A stretch of DNA of 64,000 nucleotides from Methylobacterium sp. J-078 (GCF_022829285.1 NZ_JAKSYI010000060.1:186001-250000); one strand, 5' to 3'; counted from the first letter of the stretch, positions 43,397-52,269 are shown. Made by a program: numbers and translations. Notes: generated by a model not told the origin, from the letters alone.

Positions 43397-44797
43397 TCAG
43401 TAGCGGTAGTGGTCGGGCTTGAACGGGCCGTTCTCGGAGACGCCGATATAGGCGGCCTGGTCGGGGCGCAGCTTGGAGAGCTTCACGCCGATCTTCTCGA
43501 GGTGGAGGAGCGCCACCTTCTCGTCGAGGGCCTTCGGCAGGGTGTAGACCTGCTTCTCGTACTTGCCCGGGTTGGTCCAGAGCTCGATCTGGGCCAGGGT
43601 CTGGTTGGTGAAGGAGGCCGACATCACGAAGGACGGGTGGCCGGTGGCGTTGCCGAGGTTCACCAGGCGACCCTCCGACAGGAGGATGATGCGGTGGCCG
43701 TCCGCGAAGGTGATCTCATCCACCTGCGGCTTGATGTTCGACCACTTGAGGTTCTTCAGGCCGGCGACCTGAATCTCGTTGTCGAAGTGACCGATGTTGC
43801 ACACGATGGCGCGGTCCTTCATCGCCCGCATGTGCTCGATGGTGATGATGTCCTTGTTGCCGGTCGCCGTCACGAAGATGTCGGCGCGCGGTGCGGCGTC
43901 TTCCATGGTGACGACCTCGTAGCCTTCCATGGCAGCCTGGAGGGCGCAGATCGGATCGACCTCCGAGACCAGCACGCGGCAGCCGGCGTGGCGCAGCGAC
44001 GAGGCGGAGCCCTTGCCGACGTCGCCGAAGCCCGCGACCATGGCGACCTTGCCGGCCATCATCACGTCGGTGCCGCGGCGGATGCCGTCGACCAGCGACT
44101 CGCGGCAGCCGTAGAGGTTGTCGAACTTCGACTTGGTGACGGCGTCGTTCACGTTGATCGCCGGGAAGAGCAGCTTGCCCTCCTTGGCGAGGTTGTAGAG
44201 GCGGTGCACGCCCGTGGTGGTCTCTTCCGAGACGCCCTTGATCGAATCGGCCAGACCCGCGAACCAACCCTTCGGCTTCTCGGCGAGCTTCTTCTTGAGA
44301 AGGGCGAAGAAGATCTCTTCCTCCTCGGATTCCGGCTTGTCGAGGAAGGCGGTGTCGCCGTTCTCGGCGCGGAGACCCAGGTGCACGAACATGGTGGCGT
44401 CGCCGCCGTCGTCGAGGATCATGTTCGGCATGCCGCCGTCATGCCAGTCGAACAGCTTCGAGGTGTAGTCCCAGTACTCCTCCAGGGTCTCGCCCTTGAT
44501 GGCGAAGACCGGAATGCCGGCGGCCGCGATGGCGGCGGCGGCGTGGTCCTGGGTCGAGTAGATGTTGCAGGAGACCCAGCGAATGTCGGCACCCAGCGCC
44601 TTCAGGGTCTCGATCAGCACGGCCGTCTGAATCGTCATGTGCAGCGAGCCGGCGATCTTCGCGCCCTTGAGGGGCTGCGACGGACCGAACTCCTCGCGGG
44701 TGGCCATCAGGCCGGGCATCTCGGTCTCGGCGATCGATATCTCCTTGCGGCCGTAATCGGCCAGACCGATGTCCTTGACGATGTAATTCTGGGCCAT
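43397..44797 (-). CDS. ahcY: adenosylhomocysteinase
   Basis: Hydrolyses S-adenosylhomocysteine to homocysteine and adenosine, removing the inhibitory product of methyltransferases. The 466-residue product is the long proteobacterial form, with the insert [21 protein letters not shown] in place. Core signatures include [34 protein letters not shown], the NAD-binding [16 protein letters not shown] and the C-terminal [21 protein letters not shown] ending in the NAD-contacting Lys-Pro-x2-Tyr-Arg-Tyr. The start is the ATG at 44797 ([19 protein letters not shown]); the longer frame to 44866 is not conserved. A palindromic operator-like site lies about 75 bases upstream. Confidence 0.98.
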   Translation of the reverse strand: MAQNYIVKDIGLADYGRKEISIAETEMPGLMATREEFGPSQPLKGAKIAGSLHMTIQTAVLIETLKALGADIRWVSCNIYSTQDHAAAAIAAAGIPVFAIKGETLEEYWDYTSKLFDWHDGGMPNMILDDGGDATMFVHLGLRAENGDTAFLDKPESEEEEIFFALLKKKLAEKPKGWFAGLADSIKGVSEETTTGVHRLYNLAKEGKLLFPAINVNDAVTKSKFDNLYGCRESLVDGIRRGTDVMMAGKVAMVAGFGDVGKGSASSLRHAGCRVLVSEVDPICALQAAMEGYEVVTMEDAAPRADIFVTATGNKDIITIEHMRAMKDRAIVCNIGHFDNEIQVAGLKNLKWSNIKPQVDEITFADGHRIILLSEGRLVNLGNATGHPSFVMSASFTNQTLAQIELWTNPGKYEKQVYTLPKALDEKVALLHLEKIGVKLSKLRPDQAAYIGVSENGPFKPDHYRY

Positions 44798-44869
44798 GGG
44801 GTTCGCTCCTTCGTGGCGCTGCGGTTGGCAGAGGCCATAGCAGGACCGGACGACGGAGGCAATCAAGAT

Positions 44870-44885
44870 ATAAAGATGTCTTTAT
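44870..44885. promoter_or_regulatory. palindromic operator-like site upstream of ahcY
   Basis: ATAAAGA-TG-TCTTTAT is a perfect 7+2+7 palindrome, AT-rich in a GC-rich setting, 73-88 bases before the ahcY start. Such sites fit ArsR-family dimers. SahR-type ArsR regulators, which respond to S-adenosylhomocysteine, are known to control ahcY in Proteobacteria; assignment to SahR here is an inference. Confidence 0.6.
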
Positions 44886-44977
44886 GCGACCAGGTAAGCT
44901 GCGGTGCGGACGCCGCAGCCTCCCGGTGGCGATCGAACTTCAGTCGCGGGCATCACAGCCGGCTCCATTCTCGAAGG

Positions 44978-45009
44978 GGACGCGGCTGGTGAATGCCCCA
45001 GCCGCGTCC
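44978..45009. terminator. stem-loop after the RTX protein gene
   Basis: A 12-bp perfect stem (GGACGCGGCTGG with CCAGCCGCGTCC) with an 8-nt loop, starting 13 bases past the stop codon of the RTX gene. Only two T residues follow on the minus strand, so it is a probable terminator or 3'-end-protecting hairpin. Confidence 0.65.
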
Positions 45010-45022
45010 ATTCAAGCTTACG

Positions 45023-47965
45023 TCAGACCATCACGAGGTCGTAGTGCGTCAGTGCGGTGACGTTCTGCAGAGTGGCGATCAACGTAGCGGCAGCGCCGGC
45101 ATTGCTGCCATCCGCATCGTACCAGAGCGTATGATCCGCAGCATGGAACGCGAAGCGCTGATCACCATTCGTGAAGTCGCCGTTCGTGAACTGTGTCGTC
45201 GCGACACCGCCCGGCTGGAGATTGCCACCGAACCCCGCGTGGTCGAAGATCAGCGTATCGTCCGCAGCCGAGAAATCCGTGATCGTGACGTGATTGACGG
45301 CTGTCGAAGCGAAGGCGAAGTAGTCCGAACCGGCGCCTCCTGTCAGCGTACTTCCGGATGACGCGACGATCTTGTCGACGCCCGACGTACCGACAGTCGA
45401 TTGATCCGGCGCCGCAGTAAACAGATTTACCTCTCGGAAGGCGTAGTTCGTGTAGGGATTGGCCTGCGTGGCTGTATAGATAGAATATTGCGTCGTCAGG
45501 AAGCCCTGAACAACTCCGTGATCCCCCACGAAAGAAGAATAGTCCGGATATGAGTAGCCATTTGGCGCAGTATCCGTATGCAAATTTTCGGCCCGCTCCG
45601 TGAACGGACCCGCATACTGATCATAAAACGCCGTATGGGTAATCGCGGCTTTATTCGTGGAAATGGCGTAGTCCGAAGCCGTTCCGCCGAGAAGGAAAGC
45701 GGCGGCCTCCTGGCCGGAATACACCTTAGGAGCATTGCCCCAATAAGGCCCTTCTCCAACGCGCCAAGCCCCCACCAACTCCGTCGAGGTCGTGAAATCA
45801 GCCGTCCCGAGGATGTTGACGGTCAGGGTATGACCGGTTCCATCCGCACTCTGCACCAGCAATGTGTCGGTGTAGGTTTGGCCGGCGGCGAATTCGTCGT
45901 GCGGCGTATCTGTGACGTAGGTCCACGCTCCATCCGCACCGATCGAGAAGTGTCCGTATCCTGCGCTGCCGGCAACGTTCGCCTGTGCCTTGAACGTGGC
46001 GGGGCTGTCGATGTCATGCGCCACGAGCACGCCGTTCGTCGTCAAGATGGCGTTGGTTTCTGTCAAAGTCTTTGTGTCGTCCCCCGTGAAGGTGGCCGCG
46101 TCATTGGTGCCGGTGATGGAAACGCTGATCGTGCTGCTCGCCGTCCCGTCGAGCGACTTGACCGCGAGGGTATCGCTGACGAGTTGCCCCTCGGCCAACG
46201 CCTGCACGTTGGCATCGCCGTTGCGCAGGGTGTAGTCCCAGGCGCCGTCATTGAAGCTGAAGTCGCCGTAGGTGCCGTGCAGCACCGAGGCCGCGACGGC
46301 CGCGAAGTGGCTCTGGCCGGCATCGAGGTCGGACACGGTGAGCGTGCCGGAGGCCTTCAGGACGCCGTCCTCCACGACCGTGCCAGCCGCGGTGCCCGCG
46401 ATCGTCGCCACATCGTTGACGCCCGTCACCGTGACGGTGACCGAGGCGGTGTCGACGAAGCCCTGATCGTCGGCGACCTTGTACTGGAAGGTCACGTCGG
46501 CCTGCTCGCCGGCCTTGAGGTACTGGAAGGCTTGGCCCGGATCGTAGACGACGCTCTTGCCGTCCGCGCTGATCGTCGCCGTGCCCTGAAGGCCCGTGGT
46601 GACCAGTTCGGTGACGTGGAGGGCTGCGTTGCTGGCCGCCAGCAGGTCCTTGTCGTTGGCGAGAACCTGGATGGTGACGGGGCCATCCTCCGCCGTGGTC
46701 GCCTTGTCGGCGGCCGCGAGGACGGGCGCGACGATCTCGAGCTTCTCGAACTGACGCACCGTGATGTCGGCGGTCTTGAACTGGTACATCCAGTTGCCGT
46801 CACCGGCGAGATGCTTCTGGAAGCCCTGGATGTCGGCGAGCACCGCCGCGTCCTGCGCCTCGGCCGTGTTGAGGACGAGCTGAAGGGTGTCCGATCCGCC
46901 CTCGCCCCAGAGGTCGATATGCGCGCCGCCCTTGCTCTGCGCCAGCGTGAGGCGCGCGACGTCGTTGCCGTCGCCGAGATAGACGAGGTCGGAGCCGCCG
47001 CCGAGGATCACGCGGTCGTTGCCGCCGCCGGCAAAGATCGTGTCGTTGCCCGCGCCCGTTGTGATGGTGTCGGCGCCGGAGCCGGTGTAGATGCGGCTGT
47101 TGCCGCCGGCCACCGTGACGGTGTTGTTGCCCTCGCCGGCATAGACCTCGTTGTTACCCGTGCCCAGGGTGATCACGTCGGCGCCGGAGCCGGTATAGAC
47201 GCGGCTGTTGCCCGCGCCCAGCGTAACGGTGTTGTTGCCCTCGCCGGCATAGATTTCGTTGTTGCCAGCACCCGCCGTGATGGTGTCGTTGCCGGAGCCC
47301 GCGGTGACGCGGTTGTTGCCGCCGCCTGCGTTGATGAGGTTGTTGCCCTCGCCAGCATTGATCTGGTCGTCGCCCGAACCCGTGGTGATGGTGTCGGCGC
47401 CGGAGCCCGTGTTGATCACGTTCCGGCCATCGCCGGCATCGATGGTGTTCTTGCCGTCGCCCGCGTTGATCTGATCGTCGCCCGAGCCCGTGACGATGAA
47501 GTCGTCGCCCGATCCGGCATTGACCATGTTCCGGCCGCCACCCGCCCGGATGGTGTTGTTCCCGTTTCCGGCGTTGATCTGGTCGTCGCCCGAACCCGTG
47601 GTGATGGCGTCGTTGCCCGAGGCGGCGTTCACGGTGTTGTTGCCGTCCCCGGCATCGACCGTGTTGTCGCCCTCGCCGGCGTTGATCTGGTCGTTGCCCG
47701 AGCCGGCGGTGATGCGGTCGGCGCCCGAGCCGGCGTTGATGTTGTTGTTGCCGCCGCCCGCCGCGATGACGTTGAGGCCGTCGCCGGCATTGATCTGATC
47801 GTCGCCGTCGCCCGTCGTGATCGTGTCGTTGCCTGAGCCCGCATTGACGACGTTGCGACCACCGAGGTCGATGACCGTGTTGTTGCCCTCGCCGACGTTG
47901 TAATAATCGTCGCCGATAGCGCCGAAATACTTATCGTCGGCATTGCTACCGTTATAGGTCGCCAT
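45023..47965 (-). CDS. large RTX/VCBS secreted protein (type I secretion substrate)
   Basis: A 980-residue acidic protein with no signal peptide. Residues 15-338 are glycine-rich nonapeptide repeats, ordered as a 36-residue higher-order repeat (see that entry). Residues 422-518 form a cadherin-like beta domain with the VLANDKDLL start and VTVTGVND end; 519-622 and 625-723 are two VCBS domains. Residues 724-850 match nothing I know (WRVGEGPYWGNAPKVYSGQEA). Residues 855-980 are a C-terminal RTX module (LTGGAGSDYFAFAS, ITDFSAADDTLIFD) of the kind recognised by type I exporters. An adhesin or surface layer role is plausible. No secretion genes are adjacent. Base composition is less GC-rich in the 3' third. 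Confidence 0.88.
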   Translation of the reverse strand: MATYNGSNADDKYFGAIGDDYYNVGEGNNTVIDLGGRNVVNAGSGNDTITTGDGDDQINAGDGLNVIAAGGGNNNINAGSGADRITAGSGNDQINAGEGDNTVDAGDGNNTVNAASGNDAITTGSGDDQINAGNGNNTIRAGGGRNMVNAGSGDDFIVTGSGDDQINAGDGKNTIDAGDGRNVINTGSGADTITTGSGDDQINAGEGNNLINAGGGNNRVTAGSGNDTITAGAGNNEIYAGEGNNTVTLGAGNSRVYTGSGADVITLGTGNNEVYAGEGNNTVTVAGGNSRIYTGSGADTITTGAGNDTIFAGGGNDRVILGGGSDLVYLGDGNDVARLTLAQSKGGAHIDLWGEGGSDTLQLVLNTAEAQDAAVLADIQGFQKHLAGDGNWMYQFKTADITVRQFEKLEIVAPVLAAADKATTAEDGPVTIQVLANDKDLLAASNAALHVTELVTTGLQGTATISADGKSVVYDPGQAFQYLKAGEQADVTFQYKVADDQGFVDTASVTVTVTGVNDVATIAGTAAGTVVEDGVLKASGTLTVSDLDAGQSHFAAVAASVLHGTYGDFSFNDGAWDYTLRNGDANVQALAEGQLVSDTLAVKSLDGTASSTISVSITGTNDAATFTGDDTKTLTETNAILTTNGVLVAHDIDSPATFKAQANVAGSAGYGHFSIGADGAWTYVTDTPHDEFAAGQTYTDTLLVQSADGTGHTLTVNILGTADFTTSTELVGAWRVGEGPYWGNAPKVYSGQEAAAFLLGGTASDYAISTNKAAITHTAFYDQYAGPFTERAENLHTDTAPNGYSYPDYSSFVGDHGVVQGFLTTQYSIYTATQANPYTNYAFREVNLFTAAPDQSTVGTSGVDKIVASSGSTLTGGAGSDYFAFASTAVNHVTITDFSAADDTLIFDHAGFGGNLQPGGVATTQFTNGDFTNGDQRFAFHAADHTLWYDADGSNAGAAATLIATLQNVTALTHYDLVMV
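46979..47842 (-). repeat. 8 x 108-bp (36-residue) higher-order repeat of RTX nonapeptides
   Basis: Residues 42-329 of the RTX protein divide exactly into 32 nonapeptides and these into eight blocks of four. In most blocks, units one and two carry GSGND/GSGAD and GSGDD (Asp at the calcium-binding place), while units three and four carry GEGNN/GDGxN and GGGNN/GAGNS (Asn or Ser there). At DNA level this is 8 x 108 = 864 bp. Confidence 0.85.
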
Positions 47966-48296
47966 AAATTCCCCCCGAAGCTTTTAGTATCGATCCCAAC
48001 ACGCGGTTTTTAGGAAAATTTTTAGAATTACGGAAGTCCAAATTGAAATCGTCTCAGGAGAGATTCTACGTAGACGCCGGAATGATCGGGAATATCGTAA
48101 ATCCGTCTTTGCTACACGCGGCCTGCGGATACGGTCGTGTTTCCTTGGGGGCAGGCGGCCGAATGCTCGGAACGACCGCAACGCTGCGGCCCCTCGAGAT
48201 TGGTCAAATCATCGTGAGTGCCGGAACCTTCCGACCCGGGCGTCGAAACGCACGCCGGGCCCGGCTCCTGTAGCGGACCGCGCAGCCGCCCGGGCG
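47966..48296 (-). promoter_or_regulatory. 331-bp upstream region of the RTX gene
   Basis: No gene is recognised. The part next to the RTX start (47975-48060) is markedly AT-rich, with runs of T and A such as GGAAAATTTTTAGAATTACGG read on the plus strand in pieces, unlike the rest of the window, and probably holds the promoter. The part near 48120-48296 is GC-rich and follows the end of the acyl-CoA synthetase gene. Confidence 0.45.
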
Positions 48297-49913
48297 TCAC
48301 GCCTCGTCGCGCAGCTGCCGTCGGATGATCTTGCCCGTGGTCGTCATCGGTAGACTCTCGCGGAACGCGATCTCGCGCGGATACTCATGCGCCGAGAGCC
48401 GGGTGCGCACGAAGGCCTGGATCTCGGCGGCCAGCGCGTCGGAGGCGGTGAAGCCCGGACGCAGGACGACGAAGGCCTTGACGATCTCGGTGCGTAAGGG
48501 GTCCGGCTTCCCCACGGCGGCGGCGAGCGCCACGGCCGGATGTGCCCCGAGGCAATCCTCGATCTCGGTGGGGCCGATCCGGTAGGCCGCCGAGGTGATG
48601 AGGTCGTCCTCGCGCCCGACGAAGTGGACGTAGCCGTCCGCATCGCGCCGGGCGGTGTCGCCGGTGAGCATCCAGTTGCCGGAGAACTTCTTCTCCGTCG
48701 CCTCCGGCTGGTTCCAGTAGCGCAGGAACATCACCGGGTCGGGCCGCGCGACGGCGATCTCGCCGGGCTCATCAATGCCGGCCTCGGTGCCGTCGGCGCG
48801 CAGGATCGCGACGCGGTGCCCGGGCACCGGGCGCCCCGTCGAGCCGGCCCGCGCCACCACGGCCGCCGTGCAGGCCGCCAGCACGAGGTTGCACTCGGTC
48901 TGGCCGTAGGCCTCGCCGATGGTCAGCCCGAGTTCGCGGCGCGCCCAGTCGAAGGTCTCGGGGCCCAGCGCCTCGCCGGCGGAGGCGATGTTGCGCAAGG
49001 CCGCCAGATCGAAGCGTCCGCGCGGATCGGAGACGCCGCGCAGCATCCTGAGGGCCGTGGGCGGCAGGAACGCGGTGGTGATCGCCCGCTCGGCGATGAG
49101 CCGGAACGCCGCCTCGGGCTCGAACCGGAAGCCCGGACAGGCCACCACCGGCACGCCGAGGTGCAGGCTCGGCAGGGTCGCGTTGAGGAGGCCGCCGGCC
49201 CAGGCCCAGTCCGAGGGCGTCCACATCCGGTCGGCGGGCCGGGGCGGGAAATCGTGCATCATGAGGAAGCCGGGCAGGTGCCCGAGCAGCACCCGGTGGG
49301 CGTGCAGCGCGCCCTTGGCCGGCCCCGTGGTGCCGGAGGTGTAGATCATCAGGGCCGGATCGTCGGCCCGGGTGTCGACGGCAGTGAAGCCCTCGGGGGC
49401 CTCGGCCATCAGGGCCTCGGCATCGACCGCCCCCGCGCAGGCACCGTCCGTGCGGATGACGAGGTCGAGGTCGGCTAAGTCGGCACGGATGGCTTCGAGT
49501 TTTTCGAACCCCGCCGCGTCGGTGACGAGCACCCGCGCGCCGGCATCTTTGAGCCGGTAGCGCAGGGCATCCGGCCCGAACAGGCCGGCGAGCGGCAGGG
49601 CGATCGCCCCGAGCTTGTAGGCGGCGGCATGGGCGACCACCACGGCGGCCGATTGCGGGAGCAGCACGCCGATCCGGTCGCCGGGGCCGATGCCGCGCGC
49701 CCGCAGGCCCGCCGCGAAGCGGTCGGAGCGCGCGCGCAACGCTTCGAAGGTCGTCTCCGTGACCGTCGCGCCCACCACCTCCTGGATCGCGACGCGGTCG
49801 GGCGCGCGGGCGGCCCAGCGGTCGCAGACATCGACGCCGATGTTGTAGCGCTCGGGGATGTCCCAGGTGAACCCGGCAACGAGCCCGGCATAGTCGGCGG
49901 CAGGCTTCAGCAC
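48297..49913 (-). CDS. AMP-binding acyl-CoA synthetase
   Basis: A 538-residue adenylate-forming enzyme that activates a carboxylic acid as an acyl-CoA. It shows the P-loop MIYTSGTTGPAKGALHAH, A4-A5 blocks with GEAYGQTECN, the ATP-binding TGDTARRDADGYVHFVGREDDLI, and the C-terminal catalytic lysine in TTTGKIIRRQL. It is close to the medium-chain/acetyl-CoA synthetase-like group often annotated acyl-CoA synthetase or AMP-dependent synthetase; the exact substrate is unclear. The GTG at 49911-49913 begins the conserved part (LKPAADYAGLVAGFTWDIPE). It lies 10 bp after the nitroreductase gene, and the two look cotranscribed. Confidence 0.9.
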   Translation of the reverse strand: MLKPAADYAGLVAGFTWDIPERYNIGVDVCDRWAARAPDRVAIQEVVGATVTETTFEALRARSDRFAAGLRARGIGPGDRIGVLLPQSAAVVVAHAAAYKLGAIALPLAGLFGPDALRYRLKDAGARVLVTDAAGFEKLEAIRADLADLDLVIRTDGACAGAVDAEALMAEAPEGFTAVDTRADDPALMIYTSGTTGPAKGALHAHRVLLGHLPGFLMMHDFPPRPADRMWTPSDWAWAGGLLNATLPSLHLGVPVVACPGFRFEPEAAFRLIAERAITTAFLPPTALRMLRGVSDPRGRFDLAALRNIASAGEALGPETFDWARRELGLTIGEAYGQTECNLVLAACTAAVVARAGSTGRPVPGHRVAILRADGTEAGIDEPGEIAVARPDPVMFLRYWNQPEATEKKFSGNWMLTGDTARRDADGYVHFVGREDDLITSAAYRIGPTEIEDCLGAHPAVALAAAVGKPDPLRTEIVKAFVVLRPGFTASDALAAEIQAFVRTRLSAHEYPREIAFRESLPMTTTGKIIRRQLRDEA

Positions 49914-49923
49914 GGCGGCGGAC

Positions 49924-50523
49924 TCAGGCCTCTCGGGCCTTGAAGGCGCCCGCGAACGCGAAGTCCGTGATCGGCCGGCGGCCGTTCGGCACCTCCTTGG
50001 CGCGCTGCTCCTCGGTGAGGTCGGCGGGGTCCGCCGCGCGCCCGACCGCGTAGGCGGCCTCGACCTGATGGTCCGCCGGCACATTGAGGAGCGTGACGGC
50101 GCGCTCCTTGTCGAAGCCGCCCATGCCGTGCACGTGCCAGCCCTGGCGGATCGCCTGGAGCTGGAAGTTGGCGGACGCCGCGCCGGTATCGAGGGAGTGG
50201 CTCGCCGAGGGCTTCAGGCCGTCGCCGGTCTTCATCAGCTTGCTGGAGACGAGGATGACGAGGGCACCGGCCCCTTCCGCCCACTTGCGGTTTCCCGGCA
50301 CCAGCAGGTCGAGGAACGGCAGCCAGTCGGGCGTGTCGCGCAGGGCGTAGACGAAGCGCCAGGGCTGGGAATTGTATGAGGACGGTGCCCAGCGCGCGGC
50401 CTCGACCATGCGCAGCAGTTCCGATTCCGGAACCGCTTCGCCGGTGAAGGCGCGGGGGGACCAGCGCTCGATGAAGAGGGGGTCGATGGCGTGGTCGGGC
50501 TGGCGCGGGTTCGAGGCGGTCAC
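49924..50523 (-). CDS. nitroreductase family oxidoreductase
   Basis: A 199-residue FMN enzyme of the nitroreductase superfamily. Typical segments are IERWSPRAFTGEAVPESELL at about 17-36, EAARWAPSSYNSQPWRFVYA, LDTGAASANFQLQAIRQGWHVHGMGGFD and the C-terminal GRRPITDFAFAG. Partners reduce nitro groups, quinones or flavins with NAD(P)H; the natural substrate is unknown. The GTG at 50521-50523 has GGAG nine bases upstream; the longer frame to 50667 lacks similarity. It precedes the acyl-CoA synthetase by 10 bp. It shares only the fold with BluB at 9.5 kb. Confidence 0.92.
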   Translation of the reverse strand: MTASNPRQPDHAIDPLFIERWSPRAFTGEAVPESELLRMVEAARWAPSSYNSQPWRFVYALRDTPDWLPFLDLLVPGNRKWAEGAGALVILVSSKLMKTGDGLKPSASHSLDTGAASANFQLQAIRQGWHVHGMGGFDKERAVTLLNVPADHQVEAAYAVGRAADPADLTEEQRAKEVPNGRRPITDFAFAGAFKAREA

Positions 50524-50727
50524 GGAAAGGCTCCAGGGCGAGGTTCGCGGGACGCGGCGCCGTCTTCCCGGACCGTCATCCGCCTGCGAAGGCCGTACCC
50601 CTCTCGAGATACGCCCACGCGACTGCCCAGCCATGCACGAGGTTGTGCCGGCGAGGCAATCGGCCATTCGACCCAGGGCTTCCGCCCGGTGGACGGCGAT
50701 CCGGGCGGCGAACCGCCCGGCGGGCGC

Positions 50728-50967
50728 TCAATCGACCACCTTCGCGGTCGGGCGGTCGTTGCCCTGGGCCGTCTCGTCGTGCCACGCGCCCTTGCCGTCC
50801 TGGTAGCGGATCGGCTCGGTGGAGCCTGGAACCTGCTGCTCGGCCGCGGCCGCTTGCGCGGCCTGGAGAGCCTCGTCGTGGCTCGGGAACGTCTCGGAGA
50901 ACACGTCGCCGACCTTGTAGGCGTAGCCGCCATCGTGCTCGACGATGCGATAGGTGACCTCGGTCAT
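50728..50967 (-). CDS. DUF2188-like small protein
   Basis: A 79-residue protein that starts MTEVTYRIVEHDGGYAYKVG and continues FSETFPSHDEALQAAQAAAAEQ, then a RYQDGKGAWHDE end. This matches the DUF2188 pattern: a beta hairpin with a Gly-Gly-Trp/Tyr turn, a helix after a T/S-x-D/E-A step, and a final D-G-x-G-x2-H-x-E. Such proteins are cytosolic and of unknown function. The next gene upstream (51050) encodes a protein of related layout 82 bp away, so this may be a diverged tandem pair. Confidence 0.7.
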   Translation of the reverse strand: MTEVTYRIVEHDGGYAYKVGDVFSETFPSHDEALQAAQAAAAEQQVPGSTEPIRYQDGKGAWHDETAQGNDRPTAKVVD

Positions 50968-51049
50968 GGTGCCGTCCTTCGGTAAGAGCTTGCCCTGAGA
51001 GCTTGAACCTGTGGGAGGGCGAACCCGGCGCGGTTCGGGAGGTTCCCGC

Positions 51050-51277
51050 TCAGTGGCGCGTGGACGCGGCCCAGGAGAGGTTGGCGACGGCCGCCTCGCA
51101 GCCCGCGACCAGGGAGCCGCGCACGTCCCCGGCATCGTAGCCCGGCCCGTCGGGGAAGCCGACCACGTGCACCGTCGGGCTACCGTCCTGGCGGATTCGG
51201 GCGAGCCAGCCCTCCGGCGCGCGCTCGAAGGCGACCTCGTAAGCGGCGCCCGCCTGCTCGAAGCGATGGGGTTCCAT
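51050..51277 (-). CDS. small hypothetical protein
   Basis: A 75-residue protein starting at ATG 51277. It reads YEVAFERAPEGWLARIRQDG, then VHVVGFPDGPGYDAGDVRG and ends in a short helix. I recognise a family-like beta-strand pattern with a Gly-Trp turn, reminiscent of the DUF2188 protein encoded 82 bp downstream, but no named family. Same strand and close spacing suggest one transcript. It is short, so the coding call rests on codon pattern and on the plausible start only. Confidence 0.55.
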   Translation of the reverse strand: MEPHRFEQAGAAYEVAFERAPEGWLARIRQDGSPTVHVVGFPDGPGYDAGDVRGSLVAGCEAAVANLSWAASTRH

Positions 51278-51377
51278 GATCCGTCTCCCGGGCGCTCCCT
51301 GCGGCGCCTCGCCGGATGTGGGGCGTTGGGGTATCGGAGCGAAAGCCCCGTCCCGTCGATCCCCGCGCAGGAACCGC

Positions 51378-51644
51378 ATGCCACCGATCCGCCCCGCCCT
51401 TCGCACGTCGAGCTTCGTCGCCGCGAGCCTTTTCGCCGCGAGCCTCTTCGGCCTCGGGCTCCTCGCGGCCGGTCCGGCCCGCGCGGAATTCAGCCTGTTC
51501 GGCAGCGCCGAGCGCACGCCCGCCAACCCCTTCGCGTCGAACTACGCCTCGCCGCCGGTGCGCGGTTCGGCCGAGCGTCCCCGCCGCGTCCGGCGGAACG
51601 CGCCGGCCGAGGCGCCGAGGCCGCCGCGCGACATTCCCCGTTGA
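51378..51644 (+). CDS. small secreted protein, Pro/Arg-rich
   Basis: An 88-residue protein with a convincing Sec signal peptide (residues 1-36: basic start, hydrophobic FVAASLFAASLFGLGLLAAG, cleavage after ARA). The mature 52 residues begin EFSLFGSAERTPANPFASN and end in a Pro/Arg-rich, low-complexity tail. No domain is recognised. It is probably periplasmic. The ATG at 51378 is used; the frame runs back to 51276 with no conserved sequence. It is convergent with the glutathione peroxidase gene, whose stop codon is five bases away. Confidence 0.65.
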   Translation: MPPIRPALRTSSFVAASLFAASLFGLGLLAAGPARAEFSLFGSAERTPANPFASNYASPPVRGSAERPRRVRRNAPAEAPRPPRDIPR

Positions 51645-51648
51645 GGCC

Positions 51649-52269
51649 TCAGCCGGTGGGCAGCGCGTTGGCGATGGCCGTGACGATGCGCGGATCGTTG
51701 GGCTCGACGTTCGACGGATAGGCACCCAGCAGGCTGCCGTCCCGGTCCACGAGGTACTTGTGGAAGTTCCAGTTCGGCGTGCTGCCGGGCTTCTCGGCGG
51801 CGGCCCAGCGGTAGAACGGATGGGCCGCCGGCCCGCGCACGTGGGTCTTGGCCGTGACCGGGAAGGTGACGCCGTGATTCTTGCGTGCGGCCTCCGCGAT
51901 GGCGACCCCGTCGAGGGGCTCCTGGTTGCCGAAATCGGGCGACGGGACCGCGATAACGGTGAGGCCCCGGTCGCCGAAGCGGGTCCAGAGGCCCTGAAGC
52001 CCGGAGAACTGCCCGGCATAGCCGCAGGCCGTGGCGGTGTTCACGACGAGGATGGGCCGGCCCGCATAGGCGTCCAGCGGCAGGGTGCCGCCCTCGGGTC
52101 GCTCGAAGGCGAAGGCCCCTGCGCGCATCTCGCCCGCGCGCACCCCGGGGATGCCCCAGGCGACGGCTCCGCCGAGCAGCGCGAGGGCGTGGCGCCGGCC
52201 GATGGAATGCGCCGGCCGCCCGGACAGGCTGGCGGACGGCATGACCTCCGAGATCAGGATCTTCGACAT
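51649..52269 (-). CDS. glutathione peroxidase family protein with predicted Tat signal
   Basis: A 206-residue thiol peroxidase. The peroxidatic cysteine is Cys82 in VVNTATACGYAGQFSGLQGL; the Gln and Trp of the usual catalytic set appear in the family blocks GNQEP and WNFHKYLVDRDG. Residues 21-45 contain a twin-arginine pair (Arg25-Arg26 in GRRHALALLGG) followed by a hydrophobic stretch, so export folded to the periplasm is predicted. Most bacterial homologues are cytosolic and begin near residue 45. The ATG at 52269 has GGGAG nine bases upstream. It is probably thioredoxin-dependent, as most non-animal members are. Confidence 0.88.
   Translation of the reverse strand: MSKILISEVMPSASLSGRPAHSIGRRHALALLGGAVAWGIPGVRAGEMRAGAFAFERPEGGTLPLDAYAGRPILVVNTATACGYAGQFSGLQGLWTRFGDRGLTVIAVPSPDFGNQEPLDGVAIAEAARKNHGVTFPVTAKTHVRGPAAHPFYRWAAAEKPGSTPNWNFHKYLVDRDGSLLGAYPSNVEPNDPRIVTAIANALPTG

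Noticed and set aside
45578..47836. 752-codon plus-strand frame opposite the RTX gene
   Set aside because: Its Val/Ala/Asp repeats are the antisense image of the nonapeptide repeats.
46979..47842. Regular repeats at 27 and 108 bp, possible CRISPR
   Set aside because: They are translated RTX nonapeptides with no unique spacers and no cas genes.
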